NCBI GenBank assembly: GCA_009739215.1
Contig: VSJF01000009.1
Location: forward strand, 992,001-1,056,000
DNA from: Floccularia luteovirens
Lineage: Eukaryota > Basidiomycota > Agaricomycetes > Agaricales > Squamanitaceae
DNA: 64,000 bases
Direction of reading: 5' to 3'
A program made the position numbers and the translations under genes. The notes beneath the pieces are model-generated. The model searched no databases and was not told where the DNA came from. It saw nothing but the letters and a program-made list of their open reading frames with translations. Every line of letters begins with the position of its first letter. Position 1 is the first letter of the stretch. Shown piece by piece: positions 49,143-61,015 of the stretch.

Positions 49143-49971
49143 ATGTACACTCAAGACGTGAACATAGACAGCCTTAGTCGAGATTCTGTGGACGGTGCCT
49201 ATCATTGTCCGACATGTATGATTCCTTTTACACGAAGATCAAACCTTCGACGACATTATGCAATTCGTAGGCACTGTGGCGTTATTAATCATCTAAAGTG
49301 GCTCACTCATGTTGTTTAGACACCCGAAATCGTGATCATCGATGTCCTAGCTGTGACAAGGCGTTTTCTAGAAGGTGAGATTTAATTGGGAAAGGTGCTT
49401 CAAATAAAGCCTCATGGTATGTAACAGTGACGCTTTGAAACACCATCTTTCACAATGTTCGAAGAATGGGTCAAATTCATTCTCGAAATTCCATTCATCA
49501 CCCATGGCGGACGATGGATGCAATAATGTCTCTTACACAGAGAACCTTGGGGCTTACCAGGAGCCTCGTGTGGTCGATTACGGGGATCTAAACTGTCCGA
49601 ATTACGACGCACAGCAGTCTGTTGCTCTGACATCCCCCACCAATCAATTCTATGGAGATACATCTTATGCTGGCTCTTATTCGTGCACTACACCGCTCTC
49701 GGTACAGCCAAGCCATATCTTTCTAGATCAATCGTATCCGACCCCAAATCTAAATGTAATAGGAACAAACGCCACGCCGTATTCCACCACTCAAGCGAAA
49801 TATTCAAATATGACCTCATCGCAACAACATTATCTACGTTCGCCTAATTTCACTTCGCAAGTGGGTCTGCCATACATGTCTAACGGTAGAAAGGACAATC
49901 TCGCGAGCAAGTACAACTCGCAAGAGTTTATCGATTCTAGCTCTCAGTTATCTCATGCTCTCGTCAGTTAA
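49143..49971 (+). CDS. C2H2 zinc-finger transcription factor
   Basis: Three exons (49143-49266, 49320-49374, 49428-49971) join in phase to 240 aa. The start MYTQDVNIDSLSRDSVDGAY matches the start of the paralogue at 46359. Two fingers follow: YHCPTCMIPFTRRSNLRRHYAIH and HRCPSCDKAFSRRSDALKHHLSQC, both C2H2/C2HC with the fungal SRRSDALKHH pattern. The rest is a Ser/Tyr/Asn/Gln-rich low-complexity region, typical of activation domains. It lacks the C-terminal domain seen in the paralogue past its internal stop. Intron positions and phases are the same in both, which proves common origin. Target genes are unknown. Confidence 0.85.
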
Positions 49972-50859
49972 TAATTCTAGCTCTCTACCCTCGTAAGCTG
50001 ACGTTTAACTCGTCAGGGACCCTCACATCATTCAAACGGACCAGGTTTCTTATCGTATCAAGTATAACACCTTGACGACGATACGCCTATTCGCTGCTTA
50101 CGCGGGATACAGCCTTGTGTCGACAGAGTACGACACCTGAATCCAGGGTCCAGAGTCCAATTACCAAAGGGCTATATTTCTACTTGCAGACAAGCCCTAA
50201 GTATGTACAGTTTGACCCCCATACATGTAGCCCATAATACACCCAGGACACTAAATGTATGTTATAATATGCCTAGAATTAAATACTCTGTAACAGGGAT
50301 ATTGCCATTGGCCCGCGTAAGCGGTACTCTATCTTCCGGTTTCCGCTTACTTGTGTGTTTAGATGGTTATACAAAGGTGGATATCTATCACCCCCAAAAA
50401 GTAAGTCCATAGGACGAGTCTATTACCCTGAGTTTTTTAAACGAACGACTGCTTAAGAAGAAGACGGAGGTATCAGCCGTGTCGCCCATTTGGTTTGCGG
50501 TACAATCGCGTGTTTCTGGTGTTTTGATGAGACGCAGTGTTTCGTTGCCCGAATGGTAATTTTTAGTCAAAGGAACGGCTTCATATTACTCTGCAAGTCC
50601 GCGTTTTAAGGCAAAATATAATGTATCAAAGCCTAAAGGACATACACACAATAAAATCAATGGAGGGGTATCGTTAATGAGAATTTGAGAGATGTACAGA
50701 AAGTCTTTGTTCTGTAAGTTATAGGTGCTGGAGCCGGTATCCTTGGTGGCTACTATAGAACTAAGCCGAAACTCGTTATTATTGTGGCAAAGGAGAGTCG
50801 ACAAGAAGGCATATAAAGCCGACGAACGACGCAAGCAGTCAGTACCCCTCCATCAAGCT
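49972..50859. other. Intergenic region
   Basis: No supported gene lies between the zinc-finger gene (+) and the decayed membrane protein copy (-). Confidence 0.4.
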
Positions 50860-52310
50860 TTCGTTGGTGAGGTTTTCTGGAGAGTAATCAATGACAACAT
50901 AGCTATGTGCTCCGGCAGTTAATCATTTCTTCCACACAAACATCTGTTGTAAAAGTTGCTAAAACACAGCAGATCATCGGTCAGAGCTAATAGTCACAAG
51001 GATTTCCCAATACAGCGGGAACAAATTGAGAAGGTGCGGAAAAGGTTTCTCCAGACATCCGGAAGCGGTGTACAAGGGTGAGAGTAATGTTGACGACTCG
51101 TCACTAAGAATGCTGGAAAGAATGAGTGACATCCGAACCAGCATTGAAACAACACCATATAAGAGGCAAGATATTGATATGCAGCCAAACATCGAATTGA
51201 TATATACACGCCAGGGGAAAAAAGATAATCAAATTTGACTGATCTGCAACAGAGGTAGACCAGATAATGATCACAGCAGCTCCGCGGTTGCCAACTGTAA
51301 GCAGAGGGCTATCAAAGAAGTAATGGTCATGCTGGGTATAATGTCGCCACCCAGAATGCGTAGTTTGATAGGTTACACCATCGTGGCCGCTGATATAAGT
51401 GGTATAGTATTCTCTTCGTCTTCCAGGAGAATTGGAAAATATTCGATTTCATCTTTTCCCACTTCTTGAATTCTTGCACCTCTATCGAGTGAACCCAGAA
51501 AAGAAATCGTGCATAATTGTGTCTCGACGATGTGCATTATTCATTCTTGGGGAGCTAGAAATCTCAATGGCTGAGGAGTTATCATAGGACTATGCACGAC
51601 TGAGGTGGCAAGTGTGGGAATCGCATCCTCTCCAAAATTTAAGCGCATCAATTTGCACACTTCAACTGGGCCTAAGAGATAAATTGAATCATACTTCGGT
51701 GAAATCGGCGGCCAACCGATGATGACAGGGATGGCCCAAACCGATGAAATCCGACACCCTGAACTCATGGACAACTCAAGGCAACGATTAGGACTCCATT
51801 TGTGAAGGTACTGAAGGAATCGGTGGAGGTGAGAAGATTCGCAACGAAGACCCAGGCTATGGAAGGTATGGGTAATATACTAGGTGTGAGTATAGTCGGG
51901 ACCCGTGATTTGTTCTTGCCAATATCGTGCATTCTGATAAGGTTGAACCGACCAAAGTCCAAACAGTAGATAATGAGTGGGATAACCATTGTGAAAAGCG
52001 TTCTCGAGATTTTCGTTCGCACCATAAGAGGAGCTGGGTCATGCATACAGGGTATAGCCGCAAACTAAGCTGTTGAGAAGATGACAACCATTGAAAAGAT
52101 ACTTTGTCTGTTCCACAAACATCAGTACATGATTCGTCATAAGCCAAGGCAATAGCCAGCGACAAGTTTGAGACTGGTGTATCATGGTTAACGAGTCTGC
52201 CCTCAAATCCGAATGCACCGGACGCTAATTTGTCAACTGTGGTGGGCAGCACTAACAGTGGCAACGCGACCATCACCTTTGGAAAGAGACCTACAAAAGG
52301 TCGACACCAA
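50860..52310 (-). pseudogene. Decayed copy of the multi-pass membrane protein
   Basis: Several blocks match the gene at 53011-54908 in the right order but in shifting frames. These are ASGAFGFEGRLVNHDTPVSN (near 52200), FQWLSSSQQLS (near 52100), ILPIPSIAWVFVANLL (near 51840), LRLNFGEDAIPTLA-like sequence (near 51630) and the C-terminal NRCLC-like region with ACATAGCTATGTGCTCCGGC (near 50898). The signal peptide and several helices are missing. It is clearly a dead tandem copy. It is useful because it preserves the ancestral TGG where the next copy has TAG. Confidence 0.75.
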
Positions 52311-53010
52311 TTCAGAATCAGAGCAAGGTGATCGTACCTAGAAATTTTAGGTTGTACCAGGCAATATGTGGCGGTCTTATATTTAAGAGGGAGGGTTGAT
52401 GGGTGTCTGGGGGATTTGATAAACCACATGCTTCCAGAGCAGTGGTCAATCATCGAATATTGATTGACAGCATCGTCGCGCGTGTAGTTTCATGGGAAAA
52501 CAAAGGTGAGGTACTTGTGACGCCGATCGTAATCCTAAGATATAGTCTTCTGAGTTACTTTGCAGGGTTTTCCACAGTTTTATTAGCTCCTTTGGTTGGT
52601 AAATGAGAATGTCCTGCGGACCCTTGGACCTTGAACAACATACCAAATCCTCTCCGATCAGACTGACATGACGTCGGAACGAAACACATGCACCAAGAAC
52701 GCGCAGTAGACATGAAGATCGTTACTATGTACATTTATGAGCATTATATATACAAAGGGACAGCTACATGCGTACCTAAAAAATTCTTTATATCTCTACC
52801 TCGGATCCTAGTTAATACCGAGGCCGATAGCATGACAGTAGTTCGAACAACAAATGGATGCGGTGTAACTGCGGGATGTTTTGTTGCATTGTATTATTTA
52901 GCTCGTAAGTCACGTGCACTATTTTATTCCGTCAAGATTGACAGTTTTTGAATAGTAGGTCATGATGAAGTGTGTTTTCAACTTTCTCAGCCAAGCTAGC
53001 AGCTAAACCA
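52311..53010. other. Intergenic region between membrane-protein copies
   Basis: No supported gene. A plus-strand open frame at 52688-52951 has no recognisable content. Confidence 0.4.
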
Positions 53011-54908
53011 TTATTGCGGTATAGATTTGTCTAGAAGGATATAAATGAAGACGATAAACAATATAGCTACGCAAGCTGCTAATACTCCTCCACCAATCCA
53101 AGCCGTTTTCATTGGTAACAGATCTTCTACAGTAAAATGGACAAGAACATAGCTATGTGCCCCGGCAGTTAATGCATTCCCTTTACAGAAACATCTACTG
53201 TAAAAGCTACTGAATTGTAATAAGCAGCAGGCCATCAGCCACAGAGAGTTCAATATTGCTATAAATTTTCCGATACGACGAGATTGGATAGAAATGGTAC
53301 GTAAGATGATCTTATTAGTCTCCGAAAGCGTCGAATGAGAGCGTTGGTGAGTTTCGTTTACCAGGTAGTGGGTCAGGATACTAGAGAGTGTGAGCAACAT
53401 CCAAACCAACATTGAAAGGGCCCCGTATAACATGTAAGAAAGTAACCTGCAACCCCAACCTGACAACAGTGAGTCGAACTACTAGACCGGATTTTTTTTA
53501 AATATCTCACCTACAACTGGTGTAAACCACAAGGTGATTACAGCAGCTCCAGTTGTTGCCCACTGCAAGCAAAGAGCTACGATAGATGCAACTATCATCC
53601 TGGATAATATATTGCCTCCCCAAACTCGTCGCTTGGTATTGATCACTCCAAAAATATCCGAACTTTCTTCAGAACTGGTGAAGAGAGAAGTATCACTTTC
53701 CCTTCGTTTTCCAGAAGAATTGTCGTACCAAACTTGATTATTTTTTGCGGCTTGTGGATCTCTGGTTGGATTCTGAAGTGGAGATGTGTGAGAAACATAA
53801 CGAGCACCATCGAAAATTTCTGCAACTTCCTCTACCGCCTGAACCCAAGGTAGAAACCGAGCATAATTGTAGATTGGCACGGCACATTGCTCATCCTTGC
53901 GGAGGTGGAGATGGTCCCCGAAATCGTGTAGAGTGATCGCGGTGTTTCGTGCAGATGAACTGGCCAATGTAGGAATTCCAACTCTCCGAAAATATACGCA
54001 TATCGATTAGCAGGGTCGACCGCACTGAAAATTCGCGTTGAATTGCACTTCGGGTATATTAATAGCCAACCAGTGACAACTGGTAAAAGCCAAAGCCAAA
54101 GATATCCGACTCCCTGCCCCCATGAACCTAACGCAGTGATGAGATCTTTAGAGGCAATCGCATTGAAGGAATTGATAATAGTGAGAAAATAAGCGATGAC
54201 AACCCAAGCAACGGATGCTGCAGCCGATATGGTCCAAGTATGGGTATGGTCAAAGCCAGTGATCAATTCCTCCCAATATTTGGTGTTCTGTGGCAAAATA
54301 ACAAGAGCGGTAAGGAGGGATTTGTTGCGGTTTATTCCTGGAAACTGGTGAGTCCATGAACGAGATATTGTACGTTAAAATGTTTATACTGAGAAAAACG
54401 ACGGGCAATCCAACGATTGTTGAGGACGGTCAAAGTCAAAGAGTATGTGGCAAGAGTGGGGGACCCCACTGTAAGTAACATTGATTCCAAGTTCAGGAGC
54501 TTATCATTCGCACCATAAGGGAGCTGGGACACGAGGGCAAGATGAGGGAGAAGCCATGAATTAAATTGCTGCGAAAATACATACTACTGAAATGGCTTTT
54601 GTCCCTTGCCACACACACGAGTGCATGTTCCATAAGTCATTCCAGTTGCTAGAGTCAAGTTCGAGACTGGTCTCCCTTTGTTGTCGGTCCCACCTTCTAA
54701 TCCAAATGCGCCGGACTTGAACTTATCTAGGCAGTCCGCAAAATTGACTGCGGATGTTGTGTGTGCCAGAAGGAGAACAACCATGATCATAAAGATGAAA
54801 TGGGAGAGAAAACCTAGAGTATACTGAATTAACTGATATCAATGAAATAAAATTTGAGATAATACCCATGAGAGATACAGAACGCGTCTTCTGAGATGCT
54901 GGGGTCAT
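53011..54908 (-). pseudogene. Multi-pass membrane protein of unknown function, damaged
   Basis: Exons are 54866-54908, 54374-54813, 53511-54287 and 53011-53459. It has a signal peptide (IMVVLLLAHTTSA), a short luminal part with paired Cys (GTCTRVCGKGQ), then FSQQFNSWLLPHLALVSQLP and about seven hydrophobic helices, for example SVAWVVIAYFLTIINSF, GYLWLWLLPVVTGWLLI, LCLQWATTGAAVITLWFTP and GGVLAACVAILFIVFIYILL. A hydrophilic loop in the middle has DHLHLRKDEQ and YNYARFLPWVQAVEE. The family recurs in basidiomycetes without known function. TAG at 54584-54586 replaces the TGG still seen in the decayed copy, and one base is missing near 53975, between FGE and IPTLA. I regard it as inactivated or mis-sequenced. 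Confidence 0.7.
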
Positions 54909-55606
54909 GAGGTGTACAAAGAGATATTTATACTATGCCGCGTATGCGGGAAAATAACTTCGAAATCGTTGCCTGAGGGTCAGACTGAGGATGCTGTGTA
55001 TCTGGCCTACAATATTATTCAGGGCGGAATAATCGCCCACTGATTTGTATAAGTAGCCCGCAGTGGAACTGGAAAAAGGTTTATTCAGTATGCCCTGATC
55101 AATGTGGTATTCGATTCATTAAGGAAGATCATAAGATGTCAGAACTCCACATACAGAACGAGTGTACAGCATATGTGTAGCCAATCGAAACAAGGCATGA
55201 GTGACATGATCGACGATTGGCGCCCTTTAGCGAAACAAATCAGGTCTACAAACGGTGTGAAATTAAACCCCAAAAAAAATTGAAAGCTCATTAGAAATTT
55301 TCACTTTACACCACACACCTTAGCCTCAGTGTCAGCAAATAGTAATGCAAAGGAGTGGATTTACGGTAGGCGTCAGTGTTAATTAACATGAACAGCCTGT
55401 CAGTTTCTCCAAATCAGAACATTTTATACACCTGTCAACAGAAAACCTCCGGAACACTTGATACCGGGTGTTGCATAATGTTAACATGGCCAATCTGCAA
55501 ACCTCTTTGCTGGTCACAATGGATAGATGGCATTTGAAATTTTGTACGTAAATGTTGAAATTTTATTGGAACAGTTTATTGTTGATAACAACACGATACA
55601 TTCAGT
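54909..55606. other. Intergenic region
   Basis: This is 0.7 kb between the membrane protein start (-) and the end of the first hydrolase (-). No coding signal is seen. Confidence 0.4.
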
Positions 55607-57967
55607 TTACAATTTCATCCGCCATGGTATGAACACTGGATAAGTCCTACTCAATTCTTGCGCTACTTTGAGCATAGTTTGGTCGGCAGAATCCAAATCA
55701 CGACCTAACTTGTTTGGTGGATCTGGTGAGGATGGCCCCATAGGACTAGTAAATGGGGATCCAACGACAGGACACACGGTACCAGGTTTGGGAAGGGTAC
55801 CATTCTGAAAATATTGCTTCATGAAATTGAGTGTGCAAACTGAAGTCGCTGACTGGGAAGTGTGCTATAGATTTAAGTTAATGATCGTAATGAACCTACT
55901 GAAGTTTTATGTGACTTACACCAGCAGAGTCCTGGGTTAAAACCACTGCACCAGGAAAACCTTGAGCGGTTTTAATTGCCCTGTATTCAGAAATCAAGTT
56001 ATTGAATAGGTCGTGTATATATCACAGATACTCGCCCACTAATCGGAGTTACCGGATCTGCCAACACTTAGTCAAAACATTGTTAACATGTGAAAACTCC
56101 GTGACAACTACCAGCAGTATTGCCAATGAACAGAATGGGATAGCTAGTGTTTCCTTCAAAAGGTCCTTGGGACTAATGTGGGAACATTTTCATGGCTCGA
56201 ATGACAAGTTGCGTACCTTTAAAGTGAGTCTTTTGCAGTTTAGGCCACCCGCTGCGAATAGGTAGTATATCAGTAATTATCAACGCTGGAAAGTGAGTGT
56301 TCACTTACGAACAACCAATACGGTTCGTGGAGAATAAATCTCCCCACTGGGATATATTGAGCAATGTATTAGTATAATTTTGAGCGTCTTCTAAGGTCCC
56401 AGGGATATCTTCTCCGTCGTTGCAAATTATAGCTGTTGCTGCCTCCTGGTCGTTGGGGGGTGGGATGTCAGATTCTGAACAGCTGAAAGGGACTGTTTCT
56501 GCCAGTGCAAAGATAGTTTCTGGATTCCCAGCTGCAAGGTCAGCGAGACCCTGAGCGAGCCTAGAGAATGTTGCGAAGGGGGAATATAGTGCAGAACCCA
56601 CTGTACTCCTCAGCCTAATGTAGTCCAGAAGGCCGTACGATTGGTTCGTGTGAACCGCAAGTGGTTTGGCTCGAACACTTTCAAACAGAGAGTTCAAGTT
56701 ACTGGCTATTTCTTCCGGTGTATCAGCATGGAAAGCACAGTTCTGGGGACCCGCAGCTACGCAGCCTGTGAAGAAAGTATCCAGATCTTTGTCTGTATCT
56801 AAGAGATTTCGTAACCATGACGCTAACAATGATGTAAGTAGTCGGATTTCATTATAAACGTATAAATGCCCACTCGAATAATAGTCTTCTATATCTTGAA
56901 CACCGTCAACGACGATGCGTTCGACTTTATCCTGAAAATATATATTAGATAATTAGATTGACGTAGATTCCTATTTTTATAGAACCAACCGGGAACATAG
57001 CAGCAAACGTTAGTCCTAACATGGATCCGTACCTTGAGTCGAAGAAGTTTGAGACATATCAAGTGGGGAGATGTAGAACAACACGTACGAAATACCATAA
57101 TATTGAAGTTTATCACGACCATGGGCATGGACGATCTCGAGCATGTCGCGAGCGGTTTGGTCCGTATTGATATGAACCAGATATCCATTGTTTGTATCTG
57201 CTGCTAACTGTCCTTCTACTTGAGCATACGCCCAGACGTATGGAACACCCAATGCAAGGTTGTTCGAAGACTCAGCTCTAAAGAGTGCGCGTTCAACTGG
57301 GGATTTGAAGAACAACACTTGCGGAACTGAGCGAGAAACCCCTGGATGATAATCTATTCTAAGCAGTGATTGACTTTCACTACATAAATACATACCTCGA
57401 GGGTCAAACCCAATAATGTCAAAGTTCGGGCCGATAAATGAGGCCAATAAATCGCCATTTTCTACAATAGCTGACACGCCACTTCCTCCTGGTCCTCCAG
57501 GATTTATCAGAATGGGGCCTTTGTAGTCTGGTGAATTCGAGGAAACTCCAGCTTGTTTGCGTGTCATTGCTATGATAGCAGCTGCACCATTCGGGTCGGA
57601 ATAATCCAAAGGAACCTTCCAGTGATAGTTGATAAGTTCAGACGGCAAATCAAGGGCATAATAAACAGCTTACTATCAAACGGGCACACTGGAGCCCATT
57701 GTAGCAGTTTATCCAATTCAATTTTTTGCTTGGTTTAAGCTTATAAAGAGTTGTTGAACCTGATAGATAGCAATATTACAAAGTTAGAAATTATACCTTC
57801 ATCCAAGAAGCTTCAGTCCACCCGGATGTAGGACCAGGCTTTGGTTTATCCTCGACATTTGCACGCGCAGTAAGTACATCGCACCATGTCTTCTCTTGAC
57901 CAGAGCTTGGTGTTGCAAATATACAAAGGAGAACTAGCAAAACGACCGTTGCCAGATTCTTTGTCAT
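55607..57967 (-). CDS. Secreted alpha/beta hydrolase, TAP-like (peptidase S33 family), copy 1
   Basis: Twelve exons (57797-57967, 57674-57739, 57396-57615, 57089-57341, 56990-57032, 56874-56931, 56309-56822, 56217-56251, 56112-56165, 56036-56057, 55920-55980, 55607-55864) join in phase to 584 aa. A signal peptide (LATVVLLVLLCIFATPSSG) starts it. The oxyanion loop is NPGGPGGSG. The nucleophile elbow is GISYGS. The acid residue is in DPVTP and the catalytic His in SAGHTS; the last two lie in the C-terminal TAP-like domain (PF08386). Related enzymes remove N-terminal tri- or other peptides, so an extracellular aminopeptidase or esterase is likely. Introns 1, 2, 4 and 8 end in AAG, and intron 10 begins with GCGAGT instead of GT. 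It is intact, with a tandem paralogue upstream. Confidence 0.92.
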
Positions 57968-58660
57968 GTTTGGGCTTTGTTGATAGTCTCATCGACCAAA
58001 GGCAACCCTTAAATGAGAAAAGAGAGGCGCCAACGCGTCGCGATTGCGGGTATTGTAAGTCCAAACTGTCAAAGACGTCATGATATAACGGCACTGAAGA
58101 TAGAGAATAACCATGCGGCGAATGTATGTATATGGTATATTCGACTTCCGATTACTTGTTCGGCGCAGTGAAATATACTAAAATGTCACTGCCAACGTCA
58201 CCACACGCCGAAGCCAACGGAAATCATGCGCCCGCAGTAGTAAGCATGTCAACGAAGGTCCTGCCCGCAGCCGCGGGCAAACGTGCGCAGCAAAATTTAT
58301 TGCATTCTAAAGGCAAGACTGATTTTCTGCGCCCAAGGAGGATTAAAATTAACGTGGCATAGAACCACATAGGGAAGCAAGGAATCTCGAGCATCATACG
58401 AACTAACGAACAGTGCCTTTTTAGTGAATCTGCGGTCAAACCCTCAGCAACAAAGATCCACAAATTCTAAACACTTACCTCAGTGAGTACAATTCATGCC
58501 TAGTTCTTAGTGACGAGAAAATCAACTTCGTATTTATAGTTTTCAAGCCCCTTGATACATTTAGTCATAGATGGCTATCATTTTAATTTACTGTGTTTTG
58601 ACATAAATGTTAAGAATCTGTTAGTAGTAGATGAATAACAACTCATTAACGTTGCTTCTC
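57968..58660. other. Spacer between the tandem hydrolases
   Basis: This holds the promoter of copy 1 and the 3' flank of copy 2. No gene is supported. Confidence 0.4.
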
Positions 58661-61015
58661 CTACATGTTCATCTTCCATGGCGCGAACAATGGATAAATC
58701 CTGCTCAGTTCTTCTGCCGCTTCAAGGATACTTCGGTTATGTGCATCCAATTCTTTATGGAATGGGACTTGTGAGTCTGGTAGAGAAACTCCCATAGGTC
58801 CGGGAAATGGAGATCCAACTACAGGGCATGTGGTACCAGGTTCAGGAAGGGTACCATCCTCAAAATACCCTTTGATATAAGCAGCCGTGCAAACAGAAGG
58901 GGCCGACATGGAACAGTGCTGCGTAGTACAATCCAGATTAGGTACATGGTAAATTTAGTAAGTTGTGTCTGACTTACACCGGCTGAATTCTGAGTCAAGA
59001 CCACCGCTCCAGTGTAGCCTTTAGACATCTTTATAGCTCTATTGAGCAGTAAATCAATAGTTATGTGGTGTATAGCATTGATACTCACCCACGAAGAGGT
59101 GTTACCGGATCTATGTGAAACATGAGAACAATGTCAATCTATGAAAGATGGGTACGCACCAGCAGTATTTCCAATAAGTAGAATGGGATGGCTAGTATTT
59201 CCTACGAAAGGCCCTTGAAAACAATAATATAACGTTATTTTCATGACTCAAAACAATGAGGCGCATACCCTTAAAATGAGTCTTCGGCAATCTGGGCCAC
59301 CCACTACAAATACGTTAATATAAATATCGAGATTACAAAGTATGCTGAATTTAGCTACTCACGAACAACTGATATGAATTCTTGACCATAATTCTGCCCA
59401 CTGAGATATATTGCGTTGTGCGTCATAATATTTCTGAGCTTCCTCTAAGCTCTCAGAGACATCTTGTCCATCATTGCAAAGTATAGCAGTTTGTGCCTCC
59501 AGACTATCGGTGGGTAGTATGTTAGGTGAAGAACAGTCGAAAGGAATCGCCGCTGTTAGTCCGTAGATTGTTTGTGGGTTTCCGGCTGCAAGATCAGCGA
59601 GACCCTGAGCAAGTGTAGGAAATGATGCATAAGGGGAATAAAGTGCAGTAAATACTGCAGCCCTAAGTCCAATGTAGTCTAGAAGCCCGTTCGATTGACT
59701 CGTATGGACCGCACGTGGCTTGGCTCGGACACTCTTATAGAGTGAATCCAAGTTACTAGCTATTTCTTCGGGTGTCTCGGCAAAGAAAGCACAATTCTCC
59801 GGACCTGCAGCTACACAACCTGTGAAGAAAGTGTCAAGACCTTTGTCTGTGTCCCAAAGATTTTGGGACCACAACGCTGAAAGAAGGATCAGCAATTGCA
59901 TATCGTTGTAGATATGTAAAGCTCACTCGCATAGTAGTCTTCAACATCAACAACGCCGTCAACAATGATGCGTCCAACCTTATCCTTCAAAAAGTATTAG
60001 GAACAGATGATTTCAATTCCATCTAGACGAACCGGGAACATTGCGGCGAAGGTGAGCCCCAAAACTGATCCATATCTGGAGAGACATGCTTTAACTACAT
60101 GAGATTTTAGAATATGCCAGAGCACGTACGAGAATCCCCAATATTGAAGTTTATTGTGGCCGTGAGCGTGAACAATCGCAAGCATATCACGAGCCGTTTG
60201 GTCCGTGTTGATATGCACTAAATATCCGTCATCAGTGTCCTTAGCTAATTGTCCTGCCAATTGAGCGTATGCCCAAATGCGGGAAACACCAATTTCAAGG
60301 GCGGTTGAAGAATCAGCTCTAAAGAGTGCACGCTCAGCTGGCGTTTTGAAGAACGCTGCTTGTGGAAGCGATCGACCAACACCTGGATATGATATTCTTA
60401 TAACTGCAATAGTTAATTCAACAGCGTGAAAACGTACCTCGAGGATCGAACCCAACGATGTCGAAGTTCGGGCCTAGAATCAATGCCATCCGATCGCCAC
60501 CTGATACGACGGTTGACACCCCACTTCCTCCTGGACCCCCAGGATTTATCAGAATGGGACCTTTATAATCGGGCGAGTCCGAAGGAACTTGAGCAGGTTT
60601 GCGCGTCAGGGCTATGATAGCAGTTGCGCCATCAGGTTCTGAGTAATTCAAGGGAACCTATTCATGATCGGCTCATTCAGTGAAATATCAAGAGAAAAGT
60701 CCGTAGCTTACTATCAAGCGGGCACATTGACGCCCGACATAACAGTCTATCCATTTCAATGTTTTTCTTGGCTTAAGCTTATAAAAAAGTTAGTTCCACC
60801 GATGATTAATTATCTATCAGCAAAGCAGATATGAGATATACCTTCATCCATGAAGCTTCGGACCACTCAGCAGTGAAGCTAGATTCATTCTCAATTGTCC
60901 AAAATCGCGTAGCATATACATCCCGTAAATTTGTCTCCTGACCGAAGAGCAAAAGGCTTGATATCCCAAATATTCCAAGACAAAAAGCGATAATAATGAC
61001 TTGCTGTCTTATCAT
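58661..61015 (-). CDS. Secreted alpha/beta hydrolase, TAP-like (peptidase S33 family), copy 2
   Basis: Twelve exons (60842-61015, 60712-60777, 60438-60657, 60130-60382, 60033-60075, 59927-59984, 59363-59876, 59269-59303, 59160-59213, 59089-59110, 58978-59038, 58661-58918) give 585 aa. After exon 1 every exon has the same length as in copy 1. The N-terminus is a signal-anchor or signal peptide (QVIIIAFCLGIFGISSLLLF). Catalytic features are NPGGPGGSG, GFSYGS, DPVTP and NSAGHCS. It is intact. Copy 2 keeps a normal GT donor at intron 10 where copy 1 has GC. Introns 1, 5 and 8 end in AAG. It is probably co-inherited with copy 1 as a tandem pair for peptide breakdown outside the cell. Confidence 0.92.
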
